In this document: in pieces, positions 34,514 through 43,503 of the stretch
Numbering within the stretch: position 1 is the first letter of the stretch
Layout of the letters: each line of letters starts with the position of its first letter
From: Chryseolinea serpens
Lineage (GTDB): Bacteria; Bacteroidota; Bacteroidia; Cytophagales; Cyclobacteriaceae
Direction: 5' to 3'
Assembly (NCBI RefSeq): GCF_900129725.1
Contig: NZ_FQWQ01000001.1
Span: 2,356,001 to 2,420,000 of the forward strand
DNA length: 64,000 nt
Notes under the pieces: model-generated
Seen by the model: only the letters and a program-made list of their open reading frames with translations
The model's database searches: none
What the model was told of the DNA's origin: nothing
Program-made: the position numbers and the translations under genes

Positions 34514-36055
34514 CTACCAACCTTCATTTTGAGTCAGGGTTCCTTTGCTCACGGCAATTTCATCCGGAGGGATCGGCCACACGTGGTGTACGGCGGGATT
34601 GAATACGCGGCCGGCATAGATTTGCTTCGGCTGTCCGTTATCCAATGCGTACGCATGATAGAGCGGTTTTGCATACGTCGCTTCGGCATCGCCCCAGCGC
34701 ACGAGGTCGAAGTGGTGGTCGGTCCACTCGCCTGCCAGCTCGCAGCGTCTTTCATGTTTGAGGTCCGTCATGGTCGCGCCGGCGAGGTCTCCTAATCCTG
34801 CGCGTTCGCGCACCTGGTTGAGCTCGCTGTCGGCATTTTTGCCTTGCATCAGTTTTGCTTCCGCCATCATGAGCAGCACATCGGCATAGCGCAACAGCGG
34901 CACGTTGAGGGCCGTTGTCGGTTTGTCGGCGTTGGTGTTGACATAGTTGATGTCTACCGAACCGCCCACTTTCGGATAACCGTAAGGCTCCATGAATTTT
35001 CTGAACTGAAGACCGGTCCGGTTACTGGAACTTACGACATAGGCTCCCTGGTTGAACGTGGCATCGGCTCCGAAATACTTGAACACGTCGCCGGTCTTGA
35101 GGATCGTCGCTTCTCTTCTTTCATCGTCCGTCTCAAATTCTTCGTAGAGGTCTTGCGTAGGATAAAACACGCCCCAGCCGTTGTACTGGCCCCAGCCTTT
35201 GTCTTCCAGGAGAACACCGGGAAAGATCGAGCCCAGACCCGTGTCTTTCGCACTGGAGGTAACGGACCAGATGTATTCCGGAGAGAAGTTGTTCGCGATC
35301 TTAAAGACGTCGGCAAAGTTTGGCAACAGCGAATGTTTTCCGCTGCTGATCACTTTGCCGGCATACAGTTCGGCCGTGGCCCAGTCTTTTGCATAGAGCG
35401 CTGTCCTGGCGATGTAGGCCCAGGCAGCCGTTTTATGAGGACGACCTTTTTCGGATTGAGTGTACTCGTCGAAATAAGGAAGCAGATCTGCAGCTGTTTT
35501 GAGGTCTTCAATGATGTAATCATAGTTAACCTTAACGTTTGCCGGACGAGGAACATAGGCATTTTCAAAATCTACCCGGTCAATGATGGGAATACCCTTC
35601 CGGTCATCGCCATAGTGGTAGGCCAATTCCAGGTGCATGACGGCATGGAGGAAGTGCGCTTCGCCCAGGATCCTGTTCTTTAGCGATTCGCTCATCTCGA
35701 TCTTCGGCACATTGCGGATCACATCGTTGCATCGTTTCATGGTGAGGTAGTGAAGTCTCCAGATGCTCTTTACTTCGCTTTCGTTTCCGGTGATCTTAAA
35801 GGCTTTCACGTTCTCGGAAAAGGCACGCGGTTTGGTGCCGATATCGTTGCTGGCGTTGCTGAGCCAGAAAAACCCGCGACCATACATATCATCGTTCGAA
35901 AATTCGGCGTAAGCCGCATTGATGCCGGCGATGGCATCCGCCTCGGTCTTCCAAAAAGTTCCCGTTGTCGGAGTACCCTGCGGCACCACATCCAGATCGC
36001 AACCGGTGGCCATCAACAAGGTTGTTATGGCCGCTACACAAAATATTTTTTTCAT
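34514..36055 (-). CDS. SusD/RagB-family outer-membrane glycan-binding lipoprotein
   Basis: 513 residues. Lipobox ATGC with Cys19, then the SusD start PQGTPTTGTFWKTEADAIAGINAAYAEF. The N-terminal TPR-like helices contain NDVIRNVPKIEMSESLKNRILGEAHFLHAVMHLELAYHYG (about 115-155), and the C-terminal segment LLMMAEAKLMQGKNADSELNQVRERAGLGDLAGATMTDLKHERRCELAGEWTDHHFDLVRWGDA is the standard RagB end. SusD proteins cap the SusC channel and capture oligosaccharides. It starts 6 bp after the SusC stop; operon partner is certain. The glycan is not identified. Confidence 0.95.
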   Translation of the reverse strand: MKKIFCVAAITTLLMATGCDLDVVPQGTPTTGTFWKTEADAIAGINAAYAEFSNDDMYGRGFFWLSNASNDIGTKPRAFSENVKAFKITGNESEVKSIWRLHYLTMKRCNDVIRNVPKIEMSESLKNRILGEAHFLHAVMHLELAYHYGDDRKGIPIIDRVDFENAYVPRPANVKVNYDYIIEDLKTAADLLPYFDEYTQSEKGRPHKTAAWAYIARTALYAKDWATAELYAGKVISSGKHSLLPNFADVFKIANNFSPEYIWSVTSSAKDTGLGSIFPGVLLEDKGWGQYNGWGVFYPTQDLYEEFETDDERREATILKTGDVFKYFGADATFNQGAYVVSSSNRTGLQFRKFMEPYGYPKVGGSVDINYVNTNADKPTTALNVPLLRYADVLLMMAEAKLMQGKNADSELNQVRERAGLGDLAGATMTDLKHERRCELAGEWTDHHFDLVRWGDAEATYAKPLYHAYALDNGQPKQIYAGRVFNPAVHHVWPIPPDEIAVSKGTLTQNEGW

Positions 36056-36061
36056 AGGTGA

Positions 36062-39000
36062 TTAGAATTTAAGCGTAAGACCAGACATATAAACTCTTGC
36101 CAGTGGATACATTCCCACATCCACACCCGAATTTGTTATACCCACTTCGGGGTCCATTCCGGAGTAATTGGTGATGGTGAACAAGTTTTGTGCAGTAACA
36201 TAGATCCTCATCTGAACTTTGTTGAAGATCCTGGCCGGCAGCGTGTATCCCAGCGTAACGTTCTTCAGACGCAGGAAAGAACCGTCTTCAATAAAGAAAT
36301 CGGATACTCTCGTCCAGTTGTTGTTGGGATCCGACATGGAAAGTCTTGGAATGGTAGCATCCGGATTCGTGGGGCTCCAGGCGTTCTTCGATTCCTCCAG
36401 CAAGTTGTAGCCATAACCGGCGTTCAGGCCGAGGGCTCTGGCGGAATTGAAAATGCTGTTGCCATGTACGCCCTGAAAGAACACGTTCAGATCAAATCCT
36501 TTAAAGGAGATGTTTCCATTGAGGCTATAGGTAAAATCCGGAAAAGGACTTCCCAGGATCGTGCGATCGTCGTTGTTGATCGTGCCGTCGCCATTCGTAT
36601 CCACAAATTTAAAGTCACCGGCTTTTGCCGCGGGTTGATACTTCACGCCGCTCCCATTCACATAGCTGGAAGCTTCATCATCCGATTTGAACAGTCCGGC
36701 GGTTTCATAACCGTAGAATGCATTCCAGGGGCTGCCGACAAGGTTGATGTTTGCCTGGGGCATCGTTCTCACCGCGGGGCCTGCATTGAGGAACTTGTTA
36801 TCTTCCGTGATCGAACGGATCTCGTTTTTAACACGCGAGAAGTTGGCCGTGACGTCAAATTTAACCGGTCCGTCATTTTTCCTGTAGGTAAGACCAAGCT
36901 CAAAGCCTTTGTTTACGACATCTCCTCCATTGATCCACTGACCGTCCGGTGCTCCGGCTGTGCCGGGAAGACTTTTTTGGAAAAGCATGTCATAGTTTGT
37001 TTTCCGGAATACATCCAATGATCCGCTAAGCTTTCCATGGAACAAACCGAAATCAAGGCCAATATTTTTTTGTTCGGAAGTTTCCCAAACGAGGTTTTGG
37101 TTGGACAAACCTGCTTCCGCATAACCATAGTTAATGACGGGGTCGCCACCGAGCCAGGCACGTGTACGCGCCAGCCCTACGGCGAACGGATACAGCGGCA
37201 AGGCACCCAGGTTTCCAATCTTTCCCCAGCTAGCCCGTAGTTTTAAGTCAGCCACCAACGACACATCCTGCATGAATGATTCTTCGGCAATGTTCCAACC
37301 TACCGACACCGATGGATAGTTCTTCCAGCGAAGATCGGAGATCAATCTCGACGTTCCGTCTCTGCGCAGTACCGCCGTCAATAAATACTTGCCCTTGTAG
37401 TTATAATTTACCCGGCCCAGGTACGACATTATTTTTTCTTCCGGTCCCCCTGCACCGATCGTCTGCAGCGTTGTGGCATTCGACATGTAGCGATAGGCAG
37501 GATCTTCATTGTCGAAGCCCGTGCCCTTTACCGTCGACCATTCACTCTTCTTTCGCTCATAGGTAAACCCGGCCAGCGCGGAAATGTGATGATCTTGGCC
37601 AATGTTTTTCTCATACGCCAAGGTTTGCTCTGAAAGGAAAACATTTTGATTGTCGGTCGTTTGATAAAGTTCGTTGAAGTCAAAGATCTTCCCGGTCTCC
37701 AGCACCTTCACATTGAACTGTTTGTTGTTGCGTCGGATCTGTGTGAGGCCCCAGTTACTTCTGAACTTAAGACCTTTGATCACCTCCACCTCCAGGTATG
37801 GGTTGATCATCAGCGTTGATGTAGGCGTATGGTTATCCAGGCGTTTCAAATAGGCAACCGGGTTGATCAGGTCACCATAGGCATTTGAATACGCATCCGG
37901 AACACCACCAAACTTGCCTGAACCGTCTTCACGATAAACCGTGGCGTTGGCGGGATAGTAAAGGGCGGTCATGATCGCACCCGTGTAGGCGCTGGAGGTG
38001 TTCCCCGTCTGGCCATCCCAAAACATGTAGGACACATTCTCCCCGAGCCGTACGCCCTTCATGATCTCATGCGAAGAATTGACCCGGGCACTGTAGCGTT
38101 TTGCCTGTGTGTTGAGCAGGATCCCTTCGTTCTTCCGGTATCCACCCGAGATGAAATAATTGGAGACCTTGTTTCCGCCACTCACGGAAGCATCCAGGCT
38201 TTCGATCACGCCGGTTTGAAAGATCTCGTCCATCCAGTTGGTTTTGGTGATCCGTGAATCCGGGTTAAGGGCCGCATCAAATGCCGGAATGCGCGGTAGC
38301 CCCGCGTTGTCGGTGGCAAGATTAGCAGCATCCGCACGCTCTGCGGCATTCAGTGGTGTAAGTTTCTTGGCAACCTGCTGAACGCCCAACTGGTAGTTCA
38401 CCTCCACGTTAATCTTGTCGGCCTTTCCCGATTTCGTGGTGATCAGGATCACACCCCCGGAAGCCCGGGCACCATAGATCGCTGCAGAAGCCGCGTCCTT
38501 TAATACCGAAATGGATTCAATGTCGTTGGGACTGATCGTGCTCAAAGCACCCCAATAGATCACCCCATCTAAAATGATCAAGGGCGCCTCAGTGTTCAGC
38601 GAGCCTACGCCCCGGATCCGGATATCCGGTGAACCGGTGGGGTCGCCACCATTGTTCATCACGGTGACACCGGGCACGGTGCCCTGAAGTAGTTCGGCCG
38701 CTGTATTATAATTCCTGCTCGAAGCTTCTTTCAGGCTGGGTGAACCCACCGCGCCGAGCACTTCCGATTTCTTGGCGGTTCCATAGCCCACCACCACCAC
38801 ATCCTGCAACTGAACCGCGTCGAGTTCCAGCTTCACATCAATTTTGGTTTGGGCTCCCACAATCACCTCAGTCACCTTGAAGCCAATAAAAGAAAAGACC
38901 AACACCGATGCTTCATCGTCCACATCGATGGCATAGGTCCCATCGGCATCTGTGGTGGTGCCTCTTTCCGTTCCTTTCAGCAACACGTTCACGCCAGGCA

Positions 39001-39439
39001 GCGTCTCACCCGTGTCGGCGGTGGAAACTATACCGGTCACCCTGATCTTCGGGGCCGTCGACGTCGGCTCGGTTTTAATGATCGGCTTTACCACGATGTT
39101 CTTCCCCACCGCCGTAAACTCCAACCCGATCGGCTTCAGGAGTTTTGTCAACACCTCTTTCAGCTCCTTGTTGGCTGCCGAAAAGGTGATCTTTTTATCG
39201 GCATTTACATCCGAGCTTTTGTACATGAAGTTCACATCCGCTAGTTGTTGCAAGGTCTTGAAGACGTCCCGTAAAGGCTGGTCTTTGGCACGCAACGAAA
39301 CCCGCTGATCGAGCACGCTCTGACCGGAGGCATCACCGGCCCGGCCCACCGATAAAACGGTGGTAGTCAGGAGTAAGGCTAGGGTGGTCAGTTTCATTAT
39401 TTTTAACCAATGGTCATGTCGTAGAGATTCTATTTTCAT
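36062..39439 (-). CDS. SusC/RagA TonB-dependent outer-membrane transporter with STN domain
   Basis: 1,125 residues. Signal peptide in the first 40, then a secretin/TonB short N-terminal (STN) domain at about 50-115 (LRDVFKTLQQLADVNFMYKSSDVNADKKITFSAANKELKEVL), a carboxypeptidase-regulatory domain (about 130-205; VTGIVSTADTGETLPGVNVLLKG), the plug (DVVVVGYGTAKKSEVLGAVGS ... PDIRIRGVGSLN), and a 22-strand barrel ending PLARVYMSGLTLKF. The STN domain is the sensor that contacts a FecR-type anti-sigma; the FecR gene and ECF sigma lie directly upstream, matching this. Imports an oligosaccharide with SusD. ATG chosen for the long signal region. Confidence 0.95.
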   Translation of the reverse strand: MKIESLRHDHWLKIMKLTTLALLLTTTVLSVGRAGDASGQSVLDQRVSLRAKDQPLRDVFKTLQQLADVNFMYKSSDVNADKKITFSAANKELKEVLTKLLKPIGLEFTAVGKNIVVKPIIKTEPTSTAPKIRVTGIVSTADTGETLPGVNVLLKGTERGTTTDADGTYAIDVDDEASVLVFSFIGFKVTEVIVGAQTKIDVKLELDAVQLQDVVVVGYGTAKKSEVLGAVGSPSLKEASSRNYNTAAELLQGTVPGVTVMNNGGDPTGSPDIRIRGVGSLNTEAPLIILDGVIYWGALSTISPNDIESISVLKDAASAAIYGARASGGVILITTKSGKADKINVEVNYQLGVQQVAKKLTPLNAAERADAANLATDNAGLPRIPAFDAALNPDSRITKTNWMDEIFQTGVIESLDASVSGGNKVSNYFISGGYRKNEGILLNTQAKRYSARVNSSHEIMKGVRLGENVSYMFWDGQTGNTSSAYTGAIMTALYYPANATVYREDGSGKFGGVPDAYSNAYGDLINPVAYLKRLDNHTPTSTLMINPYLEVEVIKGLKFRSNWGLTQIRRNNKQFNVKVLETGKIFDFNELYQTTDNQNVFLSEQTLAYEKNIGQDHHISALAGFTYERKKSEWSTVKGTGFDNEDPAYRYMSNATTLQTIGAGGPEEKIMSYLGRVNYNYKGKYLLTAVLRRDGTSRLISDLRWKNYPSVSVGWNIAEESFMQDVSLVADLKLRASWGKIGNLGALPLYPFAVGLARTRAWLGGDPVINYGYAEAGLSNQNLVWETSEQKNIGLDFGLFHGKLSGSLDVFRKTNYDMLFQKSLPGTAGAPDGQWINGGDVVNKGFELGLTYRKNDGPVKFDVTANFSRVKNEIRSITEDNKFLNAGPAVRTMPQANINLVGSPWNAFYGYETAGLFKSDDEASSYVNGSGVKYQPAAKAGDFKFVDTNGDGTINNDDRTILGSPFPDFTYSLNGNISFKGFDLNVFFQGVHGNSIFNSARALGLNAGYGYNLLEESKNAWSPTNPDATIPRLSMSDPNNNWTRVSDFFIEDGSFLRLKNVTLGYTLPARIFNKVQMRIYVTAQNLFTITNYSGMDPEVGITNSGVDVGMYPLARVYMSGLTLKF

Positions 39440-39603
39440 ATTTTTATGAAGTTATTCTGTTCATCAGGATAATGTTTTGAAGTAGCGGAATGGCTTTGCA
39501 AGGGTCTCCTCCGCTATTTCTTTTTACAGGACATCCGTGATGTCCGCGTCGGGGGGCTATCCATAGTCTATTTTGTTGCTGAAAGGTCTCATATGCTTTG
39601 GGA

Positions 39604-40587
39604 TTAGGGGTGACTCGGGTTGCAGCCTGCGCCGCTGATGGTATATTTCTTTCCGGTATGCTTGTATTCGGCGTTCAGCGTGAAGCACAGCAGGTACATG
39701 ACTTTTTCCAGCGGCATCGGGTCAAATGTCGCCGTCACTCTGCACCGTTTGAGGGCCTCGGAACTTAAATGAATGTCGATGTTGTAATACCGGCCAAGCG
39801 ATGAAATGACTTCTCCGACCGGGGCGTCCTCGAAAATAAGTTTGCCTTCCCGCCAGGATGTGTAATGATCCACATCGCTGAATGCTTCCTTGCTCAGTAG
39901 ATCCTGCCCTTTTATCAACACTGCTTTTTGACCCGGCTGCAACAGCACTTCGGACGAACGATTATCGGACGTGGTGTGAACAACCGACACTTTACCGGTG
40001 ACGACCGCCACCTCATTCAGATCGTCGTCACCGTAGGCTTTCACATTAAAGCTGGTGCCGAGCACGGTGGTGGTCAATTTTTCGCCCGAGTGGATCCGGA
40101 AGGGTCTCGACGCATCCTTGCTGACGTTAAAGAATGCTTCACCTTCGAGGTAAACCTCGCGATCGCCGGACCCAAACTCTTCAGGATAGCGGAATTTTGT
40201 ATCGGAGTTCAACCATACCTGCGAACCGTCCGACAACGTGAGCTGCAGGAGCTTTCCCTTGGGAACATAGTGCTCGGTATAGGTGAGCTCTTCCTTTGCG
40301 AAGGCCTCGCGCTTGACATACAACAGAATGCCTATGGAAACGACCAGTAGAACAACCGCAGCTGCTTTCCAATACATCATGAAAGGACTTCTTTCATCCT
40401 GCTTCAGGGGAACGACATTCCGGTTTTTGATCCTCGCCAATTCTTTTTTCAGCGTCTCTTCCGAGGCGTCGAGTTCGGGATGCTCCGTGTCGGGTATTGA
40501 ATTATACCAGGTCTCGAAGATCTTTTTTCCTTCCTCCGATTTTCTGCCGGATAAAAAATCCAGAAGCCCCTTTTTCTTATTTGCCAT
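39604..40587 (-). CDS. FecR-family anti-sigma/sensor protein
   Basis: About 327 residues from ATG 40587 (a GCC-ATG two codons earlier would add two). One TM helix (AAAVVLLVVSIGILLYV, about 73-90) separates a cytoplasmic part (MANKKKGLLDFLSGRKSEEG..., anti-sigma) from a periplasmic FecR domain (YTEHYVPKGKLLQLTLSDGSQVWLNSDTKFRYPEEF ... EVYLEGEAFFNVSKDASRPF) and the C-terminal domain (VGEVISSLGRYYNIDIHLSSEALKRCRVTATFDP). It receives the signal from the SusC STN domain and controls the ECF sigma encoded just upstream. The N-terminus is repeated in the small ORF at 40663. Confidence 0.92.
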   Translation of the reverse strand: MANKKKGLLDFLSGRKSEEGKKIFETWYNSIPDTEHPELDASEETLKKELARIKNRNVVPLKQDERSPFMMYWKAAAVVLLVVSIGILLYVKREAFAKEELTYTEHYVPKGKLLQLTLSDGSQVWLNSDTKFRYPEEFGSGDREVYLEGEAFFNVSKDASRPFRIHSGEKLTTTVLGTSFNVKAYGDDDLNEVAVVTGKVSVVHTTSDNRSSEVLLQPGQKAVLIKGQDLLSKEAFSDVDHYTSWREGKLIFEDAPVGEVISSLGRYYNIDIHLSSEALKRCRVTATFDPMPLEKVMYLLCFTLNAEYKHTGKKYTISGAGCNPSHP

Positions 40588-40662
40588 GGCCAAACGGTAT
40601 TTCGTGTATATCAGTATGTCGGATCAAAAGCGCGAACGGGTAGGTGCCCTGCAAAAAAAATT

Positions 40663-40854
40663 TTACAAAGGGGTTTTCGCCCTGTCGGCCGCATGCAGGG
40701 CGTTTGCGATGTGAAGCTTGGCTGTTTCGGTTGAAATTTTGAGCTTTTCTGCGATGTTGCGCAGGGCCTGGTCCTCGAATTCAAGGATCTCTTTTCCGTC
40801 TTCCAGTCTTTTACCTGATAAAGAATCCTGCAGCTTCTTTTCCTTGTTCTTCAT
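40663..40854 (-). pseudogene. 63-residue hybrid of FecR N-terminus and sigma C-terminus
   Basis: Intact 63-codon ORF. Residues 1-26 align with the FecR N-terminus (NKEKKLQDSLSGKRLEDGKE against NKKKGLLDFLSGRKSEEGKK). Residues about 30-52 align with the sigma-70 region-4 helix (NIAEKLKISTETAKLHIANAL against EIAEKLDISPETAKYHIAHA). The flanking DNA is also repeated: 40510-40776 and 40777-41044 are copies at about 268-bp offset. This is what a tandem duplication of the sigma-FecR junction would create. It could be a relic, or a small regulator keeping the sigma DNA-binding helix. Confidence 0.6.
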
Positions 40855-40916
40855 TTCCAGTGGGTTTTTAGGGTTACACCGGTACGTCGGACAAGAAGAG
40901 AGGATGGGTAGGTGTG

Positions 40917-41492
40917 CTACAAAAAAAAGTTATAAATATGTTTCAGGCTCAGCCGAAGTGTTTTTAAGGCGTGCGCGATGTGGTACTTGGCTGTTTCGGG
41001 TGAGATATCGAGTTTTTCTGCGATCTCGCGCACAGAATAATTTTCATAGCGGCTTAATGTGAACACTTCCCGGCATTTCTCCGGCAACGCATCGATGCTT
41101 TTGTTGAGATGAAAATCCAACTCATTGTACTCCACGACGTACTCCACCGACGAAGCGGCGCTTTCCGAGACCTTCATCATCTCCGCGACATAGGAGTCTT
41201 TCGTACTTTGGGAACGAATGTGATCCAGCACCGCATATTTGATCGCCGTGCAAAGATACGACGAGAGATTATTCCTGATCTGAAGGGTCTGACGTTTTTG
41301 CCAGATGTCTGCGAAAACATCCTGCACAATTTCTTCCGCCATTTCCTTTGACTTCAACCGGTTGTAGGCCACAGCAATAAGTTTGTTCCGGTAACGGAAA
41401 TACAGCTGATCAAACGCTTCTTCCTGCCCATCTTTCAGAAGGGCCAGAAGTTTTTCGTCGTTAAGATCATTGTATCCTGTTGCAGAAGTCAT
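40917..41492 (-). CDS. ECF RNA polymerase sigma factor (FecI-like)
   Basis: 191 residues from ATG 41492; frames opening further upstream are not supported, since MTSATGYNDLNDEKLLALLKDGQEEAFDQLYFRYRNKLIAVAYNRLKSKEMAEEIVQDVFADIW starts with the sigma-70 region 2 as usual and a promoter lies 22 bp before that ATG. Region 4 is LPEKCREVFTLSRYENYSVREIAEKLDISPETAKYHIAHAL. It belongs to the FecI-like group controlled by FecR, whose gene follows. Likely activates susCD and its own neighbours. Confidence 0.92.
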   Translation of the reverse strand: MTSATGYNDLNDEKLLALLKDGQEEAFDQLYFRYRNKLIAVAYNRLKSKEMAEEIVQDVFADIWQKRQTLQIRNNLSSYLCTAIKYAVLDHIRSQSTKDSYVAEMMKVSESAASSVEYVVEYNELDFHLNKSIDALPEKCREVFTLSRYENYSVREIAEKLDISPETAKYHIAHALKTLRLSLKHIYNFFL

Positions 41493-41513
41493 GCACGTTT
41501 GGGGATTATACCT

Positions 41514-41544
41514 CAAAAATAGAGCAGCCGGGTGTGAGTGAAAA
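41514..41544 (-). promoter_or_regulatory. Promoter of the ECF sigma gene
   Basis: On the minus strand TTTT (41541-41544), 19-bp spacer and TATTTTTG (41514-41521), a very good match to the Bacteroidota -33 TTTG / N19 / -7 TAnnTTTG pattern. The -7 box is 22 bp before the ATG at 41492. Confidence 0.6.
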
Positions 41545-41724
41545 TCATTATCGATTAAGGCTATGTTAAAAAATAGCCCGATCTGATTTATAACCGAAGA
41601 TATGTATTCTTTATAATAATCTCCAAACCAGGCAACACTGGCCACCACTGGCGCAAGCTCCGACTTGTGCCTATTATAATCAAAGTCTTCAGACTTCCCA
41701 AAAAAATCGCAGCGCACAATTTTT

Positions 41725-42723
41725 CTATGCGCCCTTCTTCCGCAAGTGCAGCGGCTGAACCCCATACGCCAGTTTGAACGCGCGACAAAATGAACTCACG
41801 TTCTCAAATCCGCAATCCCAAGTTATTTCATGGACAGGCCTATCGGTATGTTCAAGCAATTCAGCGGCGCGTCTCACCCTGACCTCCGCCAGGTATCGAT
41901 GCGGTGTTGTATTGAAAACCGCTTTGAACTGACGGATCAATTGCGGGACAGACAAACACGACACCTCGCTGATCCTGTTGAGATCCAGTTTTTCCATATA
42001 AGACGAATGCAAAACATCCCGGGCCACACACAGCCGACGGTACAGTTCCGCCCGGGTCGCCGGCTTCACGGCGGCTACATTTTTCGAATGGATGGCTGCC
42101 GACTGATGCGATCCGATCAAATGATGCAAAATAAAAACCAGGTGCTCATCGATTGAGCCGGCACCACCCTCCGATGTCTCCAAGGCTGAGATCAACCCAG
42201 ACAATTGTAACCGCAAGGGCGACTCAAGGCTATGGAGCGTTGGAGAAAACTCAAGGATCTTCTCCGGGTTGGGAAATGGATCGTCCAGGAGGTTTTCTTC
42301 ATGTTGCAGGGCATCATGAAGAACAGCGGACGCAAATTCTTTCTTGAAGAAGATCGAGAGGGTCCGTGTCGATTCGCCTTTGTGGATGTGGCAGGAATAC
42401 GCTTGATCATCGTTTAAGATCAGGAACCGTCCCGGGCTGATCGCCAGCCGGCGACGGTTGACGCCATACCACTCTTCTCCGCGCAGCACAGTCTTAAAAG
42501 AAAGACAACCTACATGATTGTCACAATGACCATAACTACTCTCCGCATTAAAAATAATATTGTGTTTTTTGAATTTGCTGAAATGCAACTGTTCATCAAA
42601 CCCTGGCGCCGCGTGATCCGGTAATGAAGTGAAATACATAGAGACGGTTAATATACCAAAACGATTAACGCAAAATGCCAGCCTACGGTGCTTTTTTGAG
42701 AATTTCCGCACATCCCACTTCAT
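41725..42723 (-). CDS. AraC-family transcriptional regulator
   Basis: 332 residues in the longest frame; a start at the internal MYFTSLPDH (42639) is also possible. The N-terminal cupin-like sensor is followed by the AraC HTH at the C-terminus: LNRISEVSCLSVPQLIRQFKAVFNTTPHRYLAEVRVRRAAELLEHTDRPVHEITWDCGFENVSSFCRAFKLAYGVQPLHLR. Lies between the ECF sigma region and the SGNH hydrolase gene, from which it is divergent, so it may regulate the latter. A direct role in the sus locus is possible. Confidence 0.85.
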   Translation of the reverse strand: MKWDVRKFSKKHRRLAFCVNRFGILTVSMYFTSLPDHAAPGFDEQLHFSKFKKHNIIFNAESSYGHCDNHVGCLSFKTVLRGEEWYGVNRRRLAISPGRFLILNDDQAYSCHIHKGESTRTLSIFFKKEFASAVLHDALQHEENLLDDPFPNPEKILEFSPTLHSLESPLRLQLSGLISALETSEGGAGSIDEHLVFILHHLIGSHQSAAIHSKNVAAVKPATRAELYRRLCVARDVLHSSYMEKLDLNRISEVSCLSVPQLIRQFKAVFNTTPHRYLAEVRVRRAAELLEHTDRPVHEITWDCGFENVSSFCRAFKLAYGVQPLHLRKKGA

Positions 42724-42733
42724 CCCCCGGGCC

Positions 42734-42741
42734 TAGCTTTG
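42734..42741 (+). promoter_or_regulatory. Bacteroidota -7 box for the SGNH gene
   Basis: TAGCTTTG matches TAnnTTTG exactly, 25 bp upstream of the first ATG at 42767. The -33 element is not clear. Confidence 0.45.
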
Positions 42742-42766
42742 CGTCGATCAAGACCTTACTGACTTC

Positions 42767-43456
42767 ATGACCATGAAAAAACTTCCATTGCTATTTTTTA
42801 TTTGCCTGACCTCCACCGCCGCGACCGGACAAAACATGCGGTATGACACCCTCCGGTACGCCAAGGACTACTACGCAAAACGGATCGCCCTTTTCAAAAG
42901 TGAGCCGGTAAAAACAGGCAGAACGATTTTGCTGGGGAACAGCATCACCGAGTTTGGCGACTGGGTGAAACTGCTGAACGACTCAACGGTGATCAATAGA
43001 GGCATTGCGGGCGACAATACCTTTGGCGTTTTAGATCGCCTCAACGACGTTATTATCCGCAAGCCCAACAAGCTTTTTATCAAGATCGGTATCAACGATA
43101 TTGCCCAAAACATCCCCGTGGACATCATTGTAAAAAACGTGATGACTATGGTCGAACGGGTAAAAAACCAATCGCCGGGAACGCAAATCTATGTCCACAG
43201 CATCCTGCCCACCAACGACAACGTAAAGAACGAATACCCCGATGCCTTTAATAAAAATGATGTGGCAACCCGGGTGAACGAGCAGGTAAAACAGCGGGCG
43301 ACAGTGATGGGCTTTATCTATATCGATCTGAGCAAAGCGCTCAGCGACAAAGAGGGCAAGCTTGACGCGAAGTATGCTGAAGCGGATGGACTCCATCTCA
43401 ACCCAGCGGGTTACCAGGTTTGGGTCAGGCTTTTAAAAACGAAGAAATATTTATAG
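42767..43456 (+). CDS. SGNH-hydrolase-family esterase, secreted
   Basis: 229 residues with a signal peptide (LPLLFFICLTSTAATGQ); an ATG two codons in (42773) is the more usual start. Block I ILLGNSITEFGDW contains the nucleophile Ser59, block II is RGIAGDNTFGVLDRLND, block III KIGINDIAQN, block V DGLHLNPAGYQVW with the catalytic Asp/His pair. Members are acetyl-/acyl-esterases, including rhamnogalacturonan acetylesterase. Located near the sus-like locus and the GH42/GH78-like genes, which supports, but does not prove, polysaccharide de-esterification. Confidence 0.85.
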   Translation: MTMKKLPLLFFICLTSTAATGQNMRYDTLRYAKDYYAKRIALFKSEPVKTGRTILLGNSITEFGDWVKLLNDSTVINRGIAGDNTFGVLDRLNDVIIRKPNKLFIKIGINDIAQNIPVDIIVKNVMTMVERVKNQSPGTQIYVHSILPTNDNVKNEYPDAFNKNDVATRVNEQVKQRATVMGFIYIDLSKALSDKEGKLDAKYAEADGLHLNPAGYQVWVRLLKTKKYL

Positions 43457-43503
43457 TCAGGAGGATGGCGATTCTTCCTCAATCTGGTTTAAAGTTTAAT
43501 CGA

